Assembly (NCBI GenBank): GCA_016708435.1 | Contig: JADJFV010000031.1 | Span: forward strand, 1-64,000 | Reading direction: 5' to 3' | From: Leptospiraceae bacterium | Lineage (GTDB): Bacteria; Spirochaetota; Leptospiria; Leptospirales; Leptospiraceae | DNA: 64,000 nt | In this document: one piece after another, positions 8,310 through 17,974 of the stretch | Layout of the letters: each line of letters opens with the position of its first letter | Numbering within the stretch: the first letter of the stretch is position 1 | Program-made: the position numbers and the translations under genes | Notes under the pieces: model-generated | Seen by the model: the letters and a program-made list of their open reading frames with translations, nothing else | Databases searched by the model: none | Told to the model about the DNA's origin: nothing

Positions 8310-8993
8310 CTAAGTTATCTTTATTTTTTCTAGTAGCTCACCCTGACGGGTTTCTGTTCCAAAAATATTTTTAACTACGATTTTGTAGCTGTCCGAGGTT
8401 ATATCATTTGGAATTTTGAAGCCGATTTGGCTGCTTGTGATATTGGAATATTCTGTTACTCGTTTTTCAACTCCATTTTTCACAAAGAAAACTCCAAGGG
8501 ATTTTTCCCTTTCAGAAAAACGCAATTTAGAACCCTTTAGGATAAGTAAATCTCCTGCGAGGTATTTTCCATTTTCCCTTGAGCAATTTTTTATGGATTT
8601 TAAACTGGGCTGCGGATTGGAGCGGTTAATTCTTGTTACCTTTGCCAATTTACTTACTCGCTTTTCCATGCCTAAATTCGGAGCCACAGAAATTTCAATC
8701 CAATGTTTTTTGTTTGAATAAGATTCATCTGGCTTTTTGAAATTTCCCTTCACCTGCGGGCGCAGTGTGCAAAAGCCTAGATTAACACTTCTTCCATTGG
8801 TAAGATGTTCTGTGCAAACTCTCTCGATATTTTTTAATACCGCAATTACATCTGGCTCTGTAACTGTCGAGCCATAGGCAATATCTTTTATGACTAACTC
8901 TAAAGAAGTATTTCCCTCTTGAATCGTTTTCGGGAAATAAGGAGACTTATCCCCACTTACAAGATTACTTTTAACTAAATGAAATCGAATCAC
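8310..8993 (-). CDS. HU-like DNA-binding protein with C-terminal DUF4469 domain
   Basis: 227 residues. The N-terminal 120 residues follow the HU-related pattern with a long beta arm (TEPDVIAVLKNIE, RSVNLGFCTLRPQVKG). The last 90 residues form an Ig/beta-sandwich-like domain (GKYLAGDLLILKGSKLRF, SYKIVVKNIFG) matching DUF4469. Proteins of this two-domain type are predicted nucleoid or DNA-binding proteins. The start is GTG at 8993; no upstream ATG or clear ribosome-binding site is visible. The Xer recombinase gene lies 50 bp upstream on the same strand, so the two may be co-transcribed. Confidence 0.7.
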   Translation of the reverse strand: MIRFHLVKSNLVSGDKSPYFPKTIQEGNTSLELVIKDIAYGSTVTEPDVIAVLKNIERVCTEHLTNGRSVNLGFCTLRPQVKGNFKKPDESYSNKKHWIEISVAPNLGMEKRVSKLAKVTRINRSNPQPSLKSIKNCSRENGKYLAGDLLILKGSKLRFSEREKSLGVFFVKNGVEKRVTEYSNITSSQIGFKIPNDITSDSYKIVVKNIFGTETRQGELLEKIKIT

Positions 8994-9043
8994 TTTAAAA
9001 CTATGCCATTTTCCACAGAGCCTCTATGGCAAGGTAACAAGCA

Positions 9044-9943
9044 TTATCCTCTAGGATGATGCTTTTTGTGAACTTCTTTGAGAGATTTGTTTGCCATCTG
9101 TGTGTAAATCTGCGTTGTGGAAATGTCGATATGACCAAGCAATTCCTGAACAGATCTAAGGTCTGCGTGATTCTCAAGTAGATGAGTCGCAAACGAATGA
9201 CGTAGAGTATGCGGAGTAACCTTCTTTTGAATGCCTGTGCGTTTGATGTAAAGATTGAGCAAACGCCATACTGATTTGCGATTAATGAAAGAGCCTTTCT
9301 TGGATACGAAAATATAATCACATTTACGAGTCTTTAAAATCTCGGGACGACTCTTCTCTAGATACTTGCGGATAATATTCATTGCCTTTTCCCCGAAAGG
9401 AACAAGTCGCGCCTTACCGCCCTTACCCTCAATTGCAATTGCCATATTATCCAAATCTACATCTTCTATCTTTAGATTGCACGCTTCTGAAATTCTAAGC
9501 CCGGAAGAATACAGCAACTCGAAAATGCATTTGTCTCTGAGTTCGTAAATATTGTCTTCTTTGATATGATCGAATAGCTCGTTGATTTCTTCTAGTGTGA
9601 GATGGTCGGGAATCGCACGCATCACTTCGGGCGTTTCGATTTTGTCCGTTGGATTGGAGTCTAGTTGTTTTTCATCTCTTAGGTATTTATAAAATTGGCG
9701 TATCGCCACTACTTCTCGTGCAAGTGTTTTCGAGGAGATTTTTCTACTTTTTTCTTCTACTAGAAATTTCATTATATCTTTCGATTGAACGTTCAGTAGG
9801 TCAATTTGCTGCTTATCTAAGTAGGATTTGAATTTATTTAGATCATAGCCGTAGGAGAAAATGGAGTTGTCACTAAGTCCTTTTTCCACGGAAAGATATT
9901 CCTGAAAGTTTTGAAGTAATTTTACTTGAGCACTGCTAGCCAA
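9044..9943 (-). CDS. xerD: Tyrosine site-specific recombinase XerC/XerD
   Basis: 299 residues, the usual Xer length. The N-terminal SAM-like core-binding domain (about 1-105) is followed by the catalytic domain. The active-site set is complete: Arg in SSGLRISEACNL, Lys in GKGGKARLVPF, His-x-x-Arg in HTLRHSFATHLL, His in LLGHIDISTTQ and the nucleophile Tyr in QIYTQM. It resolves chromosome dimers at dif with FtsK in characterised bacteria. The start is a TTG (9941-9943) preceded by GAGTGAG at a suitable distance. Whether this is XerC, XerD or a single-Xer system cannot be told from one gene; full length and typical motifs argue for a housekeeping copy rather than a phage integrase. Confidence 0.88.
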   Translation of the reverse strand: MASSAQVKLLQNFQEYLSVEKGLSDNSIFSYGYDLNKFKSYLDKQQIDLLNVQSKDIMKFLVEEKSRKISSKTLAREVVAIRQFYKYLRDEKQLDSNPTDKIETPEVMRAIPDHLTLEEINELFDHIKEDNIYELRDKCIFELLYSSGLRISEACNLKIEDVDLDNMAIAIEGKGGKARLVPFGEKAMNIIRKYLEKSRPEILKTRKCDYIFVSKKGSFINRKSVWRLLNLYIKRTGIQKKVTPHTLRHSFATHLLENHADLRSVQELLGHIDISTTQIYTQMANKSLKEVHKKHHPRG

Positions 9944-10163
9944 TTTATTTTCTCACTCTACACTTGATTAATAACAGAATCGGTCGAACCGCCTGCTTTT
10001 TTTGATTTTTTTCTCCATGAGACAAAGTTTTTTTATCCGAGCCCTTGTCGTACTAGACAAATTTTAGCATAAAATCTTGGCTTTTAGAAAAAAGTTTTAA
10101 AGATTTTATCGTATATATTTCGTTGCTAATAGAGGCAAAATCAATCAACAGATAAGACATAAT

Positions 10164-10796
10164 ATGAAGCCCAAAAGAAGCAATAAAAAAACCCTCCTTT
10201 CAGAAAAAAACTTAACAAAAAGTAAGCAAACATATTTCCCCCACAGACTCATCTTGATCGTTCTAATTGTTTTCCTAGCCTGCTCAAGGGAAAAGCATAT
10301 CAGCCAGGAAGCTTACAAAAAAGAGCAAGCCGGCAAAAAAGCGGAAGCTCTCTTTGATTACACCCGCGCTCTCGAAATCAACCCCGACTATGCATTTGCT
10401 AACAAACGAGTTGGATTTATCCTGTCCGAATCCCCCGAATCCCAAGGCGTCGCCATTCACCATTTGGAAATCGCACGTCGGGAGTCCGAGACAGACATGG
10501 AAGTGACTATGAAACTCTTTGAATCTTATCTATTAAACGGGGAATTTGCAAAGCTCAAGAAACTACGAGGCGAATTAAGTGTAGGACTTGATCTCCAAAC
10601 TTTTCAACTTCTAGACGATATATATAATTGTATGTTAAAAAAAGACGAGGCAAAAAACACTGCAAAGAAAATACAAATTTCTTTCGAAGCGCAGTATGCT
10701 AAGCTTTTTTACAGAAGCTGGGCGGCTTGCTACGAAATCGCCGAACTGCCCGAAAAGGCAGAAGAAATAAAAAGTAAATACAGAAATGCTGACTAA
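10164..10796 (+). CDS. TPR-repeat lipoprotein
   Basis: 210 residues. A long basic N-terminus precedes a hydrophobic stretch (LILIVLIVFLAC) with lipobox VFLAC, Cys near residue 40. At least one clear TPR follows (AYKKEQAGKKAEALFDYTRALEINPDY split over two helices), with further helical pairs. It overlaps the following SGNH-hydrolase gene by 11 bp, so the two are co-translated. It may scaffold the envelope polymer-modification proteins encoded next to it; this is inference from position. Confidence 0.75.
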   Translation: MKPKRSNKKTLLSEKNLTKSKQTYFPHRLILIVLIVFLACSREKHISQEAYKKEQAGKKAEALFDYTRALEINPDYAFANKRVGFILSESPESQGVAIHHLEIARRESETDMEVTMKLFESYLLNGEFAKLKKLRGELSVGLDLQTFQLLDDIYNCMLKKDEAKNTAKKIQISFEAQYAKLFYRSWAACYEIAELPEKAEEIKSKYRNAD

Positions 10797-11973
10797 ATTT
10801 ATTCTTTCTTTTTTCTTAATCCTATTCTTCTCCGAGGGGCTACTCTGGATTGTCCGCCCGTCGGCACTTGAATTTTATCGCATTCAAAAAACCTATCACG
10901 CGCTTGAGCCCAATTATCTAATCGATCTAGAGCCAAATGTAAATGTCCATGTAAAACACTTTCAAAAATTCTTTGAGATGGACTTTACAACAAACGAATA
11001 TGGATTTCGTGGATCGCCTAATGTCAATAATGCGCTTCCTCAAATTGTTTGTATTGGCGATTCTGTTACGATGGGCTTTGGTGTCAGTGATAAAGAAACG
11101 TTTTGCAATAAGCTAAATGGATTTACCAATACAAAAGGAATTTCTTATCAGGCTCTTAACCTCGGAGTAGACGCCTACGGACCAACACACATCAATTTGA
11201 AATTAGAAAAATTCCTTCCTAAATTAAACACAAAAGTATTGTATTACTTTCCGAGTAACGGGGACAATATAGACGAAGTCACATTCTACAGCAAAAAGAA
11301 TAACCCGAAAGCAATGTTTTTATTTAACACTCAATTCCAACTGGCTAAATACAGTTATCTCTTCATCGCAGCCAAGATGACACAGGAAAATCTAATCTAT
11401 CGTTTCAACGAAACCTTTATCTGGCCTATTCAAAAAGTAAAAAAAACACAAGACTGCCTGAAATCGCTATTACCCGCAGACAGATGCACAGACGCTTATT
11501 TTCCTTACACGCCCTACAGTCTAAAAGAAGACTTTATCCGTCCCGATAAGCGGGATCCATTTGCCGCACCTGTTTATCCTTCTGACGAATGCTCCGATAC
11601 ACCGGTTAATTTCGATACCCCCCAAGGAATGCTAGACCAAATTGATAAAATGGTAAACCTCACAGCAAGTAGAAATATCAAGCTCGTTTTATTTCTGGCA
11701 CCCATTGACTTAGAAACCGCCTACTGCTCGCAGAAGGGAAAATTCCATCACTACTACAGCTATCTCTCTACGCTCAAAAAGTATTTACAAGAAAAGAAAA
11801 TCGACTTCGTGGACTTAAATGAGCACACTAAAGAAATGACCTACCAAGGGCAAATGAATGTTCGCCCCTACTACATATTCGGCGATGGGCATTATACCGC
11901 AATGGGCAACGAGTGGGTTTACCAAATTGTTAAGAAAAAAACCGAGGAGGTGCTGGACTCTTTAGAGAAATGA
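10786..11973 (+). CDS. SGNH/GDSL-type hydrolase, membrane-anchored
   Basis: 395 residues with an N-terminal membrane segment (FILSFFLILFFSEGLLWIV). Block I is IVCIGDSVTMGFGV with the nucleophile Ser; the oxyanion region is NLGVDAYGP; the C-terminal GDGHYTAMGN carries the catalytic Asp-x-x-His. It resembles SGNH enzymes that partner MBOAT acyltransferases in acetylating extracytoplasmic glycans. An MBOAT gene follows 171 bp downstream, with a dispersed repeat in between. Substrate not known. Confidence 0.78.
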   Translation: MLTKFILSFFLILFFSEGLLWIVRPSALEFYRIQKTYHALEPNYLIDLEPNVNVHVKHFQKFFEMDFTTNEYGFRGSPNVNNALPQIVCIGDSVTMGFGVSDKETFCNKLNGFTNTKGISYQALNLGVDAYGPTHINLKLEKFLPKLNTKVLYYFPSNGDNIDEVTFYSKKNNPKAMFLFNTQFQLAKYSYLFIAAKMTQENLIYRFNETFIWPIQKVKKTQDCLKSLLPADRCTDAYFPYTPYSLKEDFIRPDKRDPFAAPVYPSDECSDTPVNFDTPQGMLDQIDKMVNLTASRNIKLVLFLAPIDLETAYCSQKGKFHHYYSYLSTLKKYLQEKKIDFVDLNEHTKEMTYQGQMNVRPYYIFGDGHYTAMGNEWVYQIVKKKTEEVLDSLEK

Positions 11974-11979
11974 TTTATA

Positions 11980-12107
11980 CTGTCATTTCGAACCGAGCAC
12001 GTCAGTTTGTGCGAGCGTGAGAAATCTATCGGGCAATAGTAGTTGAGATTAATCTCTTACTATTTTTGCGGTATAGACCTCTCACGAAGGGCTGTTCGAG
12101 GTGACAG
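11980..12107. repeat. 128-bp hairpin-forming intergenic repeat element
   Basis: The ends are CTGTCATTTCGAAC (11980-11993) and GTTCGAGGTGACAG (12094-12107), a 14-bp inverted repeat with two mismatches. A second nested pair, GTGAGAAATCTATC (12017-12030) and GTATAGACCTCTCAC (12070-12084), lets the element fold into one long stem. Two half-elements of the same family occur at 40577-40593 and 40819-40834. It encodes no protein and looks like a MITE-like dispersed repeat. Confidence 0.75.
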
Positions 12108-12144
12108 GGGTAATGCCTTAAATTACTAAAGTCCATAAAAGCCT

Positions 12145-13551
12145 ATGTTATTTAATTCTCTTCACTTCTACGTATTCTGCCTGATTGTATTTCCTCTGTA
12201 TTTTTTCTTGCAAGAGGGTAAACAGCGTAAACTGCTACTCTGGTCGTCGGTGTATTTCTATGCCTGTCTAAAAGTAGCCTTTGTTCCGCTGCTTCTGCTC
12301 TCTTTTATTGCGACGTTTATTGGTTCTATTCGTATTTCTGAATCGCAAAAACAGAATACGAAAAAGCTTTGGCTCTACTTTGTATTAACCGTCAACTTAG
12401 GGATTTTAGTTTTTTTCAAATACACAGACTTTCTACGCTCCATCTTACATGACTTAGGGGCTAATGGGAGTAATACAACTGAGTTTAGAGCGATTGGATT
12501 TATCTTACCACTTGGAATTTCCTTTTATACATTCCAAGCGATTGCTTATGCAGTCGATGTGTATAGAGGAATTCTTAAACCAGAAAGAAATTTCTCTGAC
12601 TTCTCTTTATTTCTTCTGTTCTTTCCTCAACTCGTTGCAGGACCTATCATGCGGGCTGATGTTCTAATTCCTCAGTTTCAGGGAAGAAAGCTATTTTCTG
12701 CTGAAAACTTTTCTCTTGGGATGGGTCAAATTGCACTTGGAATTTTCAAGAAGACGATGATTGCAGATCCAATATCAGATTTCATTGAACCAATCTTCGC
12801 GAATCCGGCTAATTACGATTTTGCGGCGTGTATTCTAGGAGTGTATTTTTTCACAATTCAAATCTACTGTGACTTCGCCGGCTACTCCGATATAGCCATT
12901 GGTGCGGGAAAAATCTTAGGCTTTAACATTCCAATCAACTTTAAACGTCCTTACTTAGCATCTTCTTCCACGGAACTCTGGAGACGATGGCATATTTCTC
13001 TTTCTACTTGGCTACGGGATTACATCTATATAACGCTCGGTGGAAGTAGAGTTTCCCTTTTACGAAATTACTTCAACGTGTTTGTGACAATGGTAATCGG
13101 CGGAGCCTGGCATGGGGCAGCATGGAATTTTATCATCTGGGGATTTATATGTGGAGTGAGTCTTACGATTGAAAAATTCTTTATTGAGTTCGGTTACGAA
13201 AAGTTTTTCTTGCGAATTCCAAAGGTCATTCGTATTACTTATACTTTCAGCTTATTCATGTTAGGCGCATTGTTCTTCCGATCACTCAACTTTGATCTCG
13301 CAATGGTGATGCTAAAACGAATTCTCACCTTGCAAACAACAGGAATTTTTACAATCAATTATATTCTATTTATTCCCACAGGAATTTTATTTGTAATTGA
13401 AGTTTTAGAAGAGACCAAGCTACTGTCTAAGATAAAGGAATCAGGAATCTATCAACAGTTGAGAGTTCCTGTGCTGGCGTCTATTTTATTAGTTGCCGGT
13501 TGCATTTACACGGTGACAGCAAGTCCCCAATTTTATTATTTTCAATTTTAG
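12145..13551 (+). CDS. MBOAT-family membrane O-acyltransferase (AlgI-like)
   Basis: 468 residues with about ten hydrophobic segments. Family hallmarks are LPLGISFYTFQAIAY, FPQLVAGPIMR, YCDFAGYSDIAIG, LWRRWHISLSTWLRDYIY and the catalytic His in GGAWHGAAWNF. These proteins move acyl groups across the inner membrane onto glycans, as AlgI does for alginate. The SGNH hydrolase gene upstream would supply the periplasmic transfer step. trxB starts 9 bp downstream, probably co-transcribed though unrelated in function. Confidence 0.88.
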   Translation: MLFNSLHFYVFCLIVFPLYFFLQEGKQRKLLLWSSVYFYACLKVAFVPLLLLSFIATFIGSIRISESQKQNTKKLWLYFVLTVNLGILVFFKYTDFLRSILHDLGANGSNTTEFRAIGFILPLGISFYTFQAIAYAVDVYRGILKPERNFSDFSLFLLFFPQLVAGPIMRADVLIPQFQGRKLFSAENFSLGMGQIALGIFKKTMIADPISDFIEPIFANPANYDFAACILGVYFFTIQIYCDFAGYSDIAIGAGKILGFNIPINFKRPYLASSSTELWRRWHISLSTWLRDYIYITLGGSRVSLLRNYFNVFVTMVIGGAWHGAAWNFIIWGFICGVSLTIEKFFIEFGYEKFFLRIPKVIRITYTFSLFMLGALFFRSLNFDLAMVMLKRILTLQTTGIFTINYILFIPTGILFVIEVLEETKLLSKIKESGIYQQLRVPVLASILLVAGCIYTVTASPQFYYFQF

Positions 13552-13560
13552 GAGTTATCA

Positions 13561-14499
13561 ATGGCACATAAAATCATCATCATCGGCTCAGGTCCGGCAG
13601 GTCACACAGCAGCAATCTACGCAGCAAGAGCAAACTTAAATCCAGTTATGTATGAAGGATTCATGGCAGGTGGAGTGGCGGCTGGTGGACAATTAACCAC
13701 TACAACCGAGATCGAAAATTTTCCCGGCTTTCCCGAAGGAATTGACGGCACGAAGCTAACACAGTTATTCCGCGAACAATCCGCAAAGTATGGAACAACC
13801 ATCATTACCCAGACAGTCACCAAAGTAAACTTCAACGTTCATCCTTTTAAAATCTACACCGAAGAAGAAGAATGTGAAGCAGAAGCTGTTATCATTGCGA
13901 CAGGCGCAACAGCGAAGAGAATGAACATCAAAGGAGAGCACGACTACTGGCAAAGAGGAATTTCCGCTTGTGCAGTTTGTGACGGAGCGCTTCCTATTTT
14001 TCGTAACAAAGAACTCGCCGTGATTGGAGGAGGAGACTCCGCAGTAGAAGAAGCAACTCACTTAACAAAGTTTGCCTCTAAAGTTTATCTCATTCACAGA
14101 AGAGACAAACTCCGTGCTTCTCAAGTCATGCAAGACAGAGCAATCAATCATCCAAAGATTCAAATGGTATGGAATAGCACAGTAGATGAAGCGATTGGTG
14201 GTGCTGGTGGGCTAAATGCAATTACCCTCAAAGACACAGTCAATGGATCAACCAAGACTCTTCCTGTAGGCGGACTCTTCTACGCAATCGGTCACACACC
14301 GAACACAGAAATTTTTAAAGAGTTCTTAGAGCTAGATGAAGTTGGTTATATCAAAACGCATCCGGGTTCTACTCGCACTAGCGTCAAAGGCGTGTTTGCC
14401 GCAGGAGACGTCCAAGACAGAATCTATCGACAAGCAATCTCTGCCGCCGGCTCCGGTTGTATGGCTGCTCTTGATGCAGAAAGATGGTTAATGCATTAA
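13561..14499 (+). CDS. trxB: Thioredoxin-disulfide reductase
   Basis: 312 residues, standard length. The N-terminal FAD-binding motif is GSGPAGHTAAIYAARA; the redox-active disulfide is CAVC followed by DG; the NADPH-binding motif is GGGDSAVEEATHL with HRRDKLRAS; the C-terminal FAD motif is GVFAAGDVQDRIYRQ. It reduces thioredoxin with NADPH in the cytoplasm. AGGAG lies 6 bases before the ATG. It follows the MBOAT gene by 9 bp. Confidence 0.96.
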   Translation: MAHKIIIIGSGPAGHTAAIYAARANLNPVMYEGFMAGGVAAGGQLTTTTEIENFPGFPEGIDGTKLTQLFREQSAKYGTTIITQTVTKVNFNVHPFKIYTEEEECEAEAVIIATGATAKRMNIKGEHDYWQRGISACAVCDGALPIFRNKELAVIGGGDSAVEEATHLTKFASKVYLIHRRDKLRASQVMQDRAINHPKIQMVWNSTVDEAIGGAGGLNAITLKDTVNGSTKTLPVGGLFYAIGHTPNTEIFKEFLELDEVGYIKTHPGSTRTSVKGVFAAGDVQDRIYRQAISAAGSGCMAALDAERWLMH

Positions 14500-14596
14500 G
14501 ACAAGGATAAACACCAATTATTCCAGATACTTTAAAGGTTACAGTCGAATAGCCGTAAGGCGCTAGAAAGATAATTTAAATAAAGGAGGATGTTCC

Positions 14597-15139
14597 ATGG
14601 AGATCATAAGTTTCGGAGAATACACAAATGGAAAAAGTTATAAGGTATTGGATGAAAGACAGATGCGGGGAAGTGCGGGGATCATGTTGTTACTTGCAAC
14701 GATTGCGTTTATCAATGGATTTATTATTAAACGGTATGAAGTATTGCCTTACATCTCTGGATTTCTTGTTCTGAATTTTCTTATTGGATTGTTCATCAAT
14801 CCAAAGTTCGCTCCGACTGTGTTTATTTCCTATATGTTTGTCCAAAAGCAATCACCTCTCTTTATTGGTGCAATTCAAAAAAGATTTGCATGGAGTCTTG
14901 GGCTAATTTTATCTTCCTGCATTTTTATATTGTCTCTATTTTTACTCAGTGATGTTTCGTATTTCGAACCAGTCTGTTTCCTTTGCTTGGTCTGTCTTGC
15001 TTTGCTGTTTATGGAAACTGCCTTTGGAATTTGTTTAGGTTGTAAATTATATGATTTTACAATCAATCTGAAGCTGATGAAGAAACCAGAAGAAAAACCC
15101 AACTGCATGGGAGATGTTTGCGCCACAGAGATTAAATGA
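14597..15139 (+). CDS. DUF4395 membrane protein
   Basis: 180 residues with four hydrophobic segments. The family's Cys-bearing helix ends in FGICLGCKLY, and a C-terminal CMGDVC motif adds a further Cys pair. DUF4395 proteins are small membrane proteins of unknown role, often near thioredoxin-related genes; here trxB is directly upstream (98 bp), so a membrane thiol-relay role is a reasonable guess. A strong AAGGAGG precedes the ATG. Confidence 0.75.
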   Translation: MEIISFGEYTNGKSYKVLDERQMRGSAGIMLLLATIAFINGFIIKRYEVLPYISGFLVLNFLIGLFINPKFAPTVFISYMFVQKQSPLFIGAIQKRFAWSLGLILSSCIFILSLFLLSDVSYFEPVCFLCLVCLALLFMETAFGICLGCKLYDFTINLKLMKKPEEKPNCMGDVCATEIK

Positions 15140-15221
15140 ATAAAGAGAAATTCCAAAGCTCTCCGTGACTCTTTACCAAAACACACTGCGTAGTTAGATT
15201 CAGTTTGTGTCAGGCGAAGAT

Positions 15222-16736
15222 TTAATTTAATTTCTTATTTAAATACTCAATGGCTTGGTCAGGTGGCAGCGGCTTACTGAAGAAATACCCCTGCTGCCTA
15301 TCACAGGAAAAAGACTTAAGAAATGCGGATTGGTTTTCATTTTCGATTCCCTCCGCCGTCACGGTTAAACCAAGACTATGCGCTACTGCGATAATTGCTT
15401 TTACAATTTCTTGGTCTTGTTTTCCCTTTTCTAAGTCTCTAACAAAACTCTTGTCTATCTTTAGATTGTGGATGGGAAATTTTTTCAGATAACTCAAAGA
15501 AGAATACCCGGTTCCAAAATCATCTAGAGAAAGGAAAACACCAATATCACGCAATTTATTCAGTATTTCCAATCCACTCGCTACATTTTCCATAATATTA
15601 CTTTCCGTTAATTCAATGTAGAGCAACTCCGGTGAAAGTTTTGTTTCTTGAAGTATATTTTTAATCACCTCAGCAATATTCTTTTCTCTAAACTGAACAA
15701 AGGATAGATTTACGGATATATATACCTTCGGGCAAATAGACTGTAACCGCATAGCCATCACTGCTGCCGTGTGAATTACCCACTCGCCGATTACGTTAAT
15801 CATCCCAGTCTCTTCTGCAATCGGAATAAAATCAGCAGGAGAAATAAATCCTTTTTTGGGATGATTCCAACGGATTAAAGCTTCAAACCCACTAACGGTA
15901 TCGTTTACAGTATTTATAATTGGTTGATAGTAGAGTATGAATTCGTTATTCAAAATTGCCTGTCGCAAGTTTGATTCGAGTTCAACGAGTGTCGCCGCAT
16001 AATTATGCATAGACTTATCGAAGACTTGAAAGCGACCCCTACCTTTTTTTTTCGCGTTATACATCGCAGTATCCGCGTCTCGCAAAATGTCACTAGAATT
16101 TTCGTAGCCCTGACTAGAAAAGGCAATCCCGATACTAACGCTTATAAAGAGTTCGTGATAATCAACATGAAAAGAGTGTTTGAGCGACTTATTGATATTT
16201 TCCGCAAGAAACAAAACCTCTTGTTCTGATTCTATTGTCTCAACTAAAACTACAAACTCATCGCTTCCAAGTCTTACAATCGTGACTGTATTAGAGGAAA
16301 ATTCTGTCAAACGGGTTGCGATTTTCCCTAAGAGTTTATCTCCTACACTATGCCCCATCGCATCGTTGATTAGTTTAAAACGATCCAAATCCAAAAACAA
16401 AACAGCAAATACTTTCGATGGATTTTTTTTTTGATTCGCAATGCTCATATCCAATTTGTCAGTTAGAAAAGCTCGGTTGTATAGATGAGTGAGCGTATCA
16501 TGGTAAGCTATATAATTCAATTTTTCAATATAACTTAAGAGTGATTTATTTTTTTCAATTAGTTCTTTAGACGTTAATTCTAAAGATCTTTCTATCATTA
16601 AGCGATCTGCGTCAAATCGATTGTATGCCTCATCAATAGCTTGAACAAATTTTTGATTATCCTCAAAGAACTGCTCCGATGTAGTCGTCAAAAACTTTTT
16701 CATTTGACGTTTTAGTAGGCTATGCAGTGAATCCAT
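15222..16736 (-). CDS. GGDEF-EAL protein, probable c-di-GMP phosphodiesterase
   Basis: 504 residues, cytoplasmic. A helical N-terminus (1-75) is followed by a GGDEF domain (about 75-235) whose signature reads RLGSDEF, so the second Gly is replaced by Ser and cyclase activity is doubtful. The EAL domain (about 245-500) has FEALIRW, NLSFVQF, ELTESNIME, LDDFGTGYSSL, LKIDKSFV and AEGIEN, the residues needed for metal-dependent c-di-GMP hydrolysis. The FIST sensor gene lies 3 bp upstream, so the pair likely forms a sensor-output module. Confidence 0.88.
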   Translation of the reverse strand: MDSLHSLLKRQMKKFLTTTSEQFFEDNQKFVQAIDEAYNRFDADRLMIERSLELTSKELIEKNKSLLSYIEKLNYIAYHDTLTHLYNRAFLTDKLDMSIANQKKNPSKVFAVLFLDLDRFKLINDAMGHSVGDKLLGKIATRLTEFSSNTVTIVRLGSDEFVVLVETIESEQEVLFLAENINKSLKHSFHVDYHELFISVSIGIAFSSQGYENSSDILRDADTAMYNAKKKGRGRFQVFDKSMHNYAATLVELESNLRQAILNNEFILYYQPIINTVNDTVSGFEALIRWNHPKKGFISPADFIPIAEETGMINVIGEWVIHTAAVMAMRLQSICPKVYISVNLSFVQFREKNIAEVIKNILQETKLSPELLYIELTESNIMENVASGLEILNKLRDIGVFLSLDDFGTGYSSLSYLKKFPIHNLKIDKSFVRDLEKGKQDQEIVKAIIAVAHSLGLTVTAEGIENENQSAFLKSFSCDRQQGYFFSKPLPPDQAIEYLNKKLN

Positions 16737-16739
16737 TTT

Positions 16740-17873
16740 TTACTTTTCGGAGAGTGTAGTGATCGTCATAGTTTGGTTGTGCAATTCACATTTTGCATCA
16801 GGAGTAAATGGCGAAATTTCTCCATACGAATAAAAGCCGGTTAATATTGTATTAGCCCCATATACTTCGCGCACTGCTTCAATTTCTTCTTCTACTCTTT
16901 GATCTAACACTAATTTTCGACCAACACAGCTAATGAGTATGGCAAGTTCTGGACTAGTATCTTTGTTTCGTTTACTCGTAGTAGAAGCAGCACCTGAGGC
17001 TCCATCGATTAGCCGATCAAAATTTGCTTTCATTAGATTTGTAAAGGCACCTTCAGGCATGTCACCAGCAAAAGTCAAACTCCCTTCCTCCTCATTCATT
17101 CCAAGAATAGTCCGCACAAGACCACTATCAGAACCACCGATTCTTAGATTTAAAGGAAATCGCAATGCAGAACCAGGCAATTCCTTTGCTGCGTCTCCTA
17201 AGTATTTTTTATAAAGCTGTAAGACTGGCTCTCCATCTAGTTCAAATAATACGTTATTTTTGGAGCGAGTAATTTTTCTCTCGGGTCCGAAAATATCCCA
17301 TCCGCCCAGAGATGCCGTACCTACTTGCAATCTATCTCCATAAAAGCCTATAACGCTTATCGCACCTTCTACAGGTGTATCATTTACAAGCACATAGGTT
17401 TTTTGAAATCGAGCGGCATCTCCCGATAAGCCACCAGTTAAGCCAACGCCTTGTGGCAAATTCTCACTTATCCCCAGAGTCAGTTCGCTTCCATTTACAA
17501 CAATTCCATCGGATAAAACGAAAACATGAGAGAGTCCGTTTTTATTTAAGGAATCAGCTAAGTGTTTTCCTGCTTCATAACTATTCTTCCACTGACTTAG
17601 AGTAGTCGCTCTTTGCTCTAATTTCGTGTGCTCAAACTCAATAGCAGTAACAGTTAATGTAGAATCATAGACACTATTTTGAAATATTTCGCCGGAGGTA
17701 GTGCATCCAAATAGAAATGAATTAGGATATTTTTTTCGAACGTCTAAGAATAACTCTTTACGCTCAAACATTTCCCGTGATCCAAAAAGTAAAACTAACT
17801 GACTAGAAGGATTACCCCTAACGTCTGCCTCCTTGGAAGAATTACTCTCATACAAATACTGATCTATTTTCAT
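16740..17873 (-). CDS. FIST N/C-domain ligand sensor
   Basis: 377 residues, no signal peptide. The FIST N domain (about 25-220: LVLLFGSREMF, FGCTTSGEI, VGLTGGLSGDA) is followed by a FIST C domain (about 225-375: GEPVLQLYKKYLG, SCVGRKLVL, GFYSYGEISP). FIST domains are predicted sensors of small ligands such as amino acids, usually tied to signalling outputs. The ATG at 17873 has GAGAT upstream. It is translated just before the GGDEF-EAL gene, so it probably controls that enzyme by protein contact. Confidence 0.88.
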   Translation of the reverse strand: MKIDQYLYESNSSKEADVRGNPSSQLVLLFGSREMFERKELFLDVRKKYPNSFLFGCTTSGEIFQNSVYDSTLTVTAIEFEHTKLEQRATTLSQWKNSYEAGKHLADSLNKNGLSHVFVLSDGIVVNGSELTLGISENLPQGVGLTGGLSGDAARFQKTYVLVNDTPVEGAISVIGFYGDRLQVGTASLGGWDIFGPERKITRSKNNVLFELDGEPVLQLYKKYLGDAAKELPGSALRFPLNLRIGGSDSGLVRTILGMNEEEGSLTFAGDMPEGAFTNLMKANFDRLIDGASGAASTTSKRNKDTSPELAILISCVGRKLVLDQRVEEEIEAVREVYGANTILTGFYSYGEISPFTPDAKCELHNQTMTITTLSEK

Positions 17874-17974
17874 AATTATCTCTTTAACTTATTCTAGGCT
17901 CTTCTTAGGAAAAGCTATTTCATTAGAGAAATATATATGAAAAATTACTAGAATTTTTTTTTAGTTCGATCTAT

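Noticed and set aside
9044..9943. Phage integrase marking an integrated element
   Set aside because: Length and motifs fit a housekeeping Xer protein; no attachment-site duplication or phage genes were seen.
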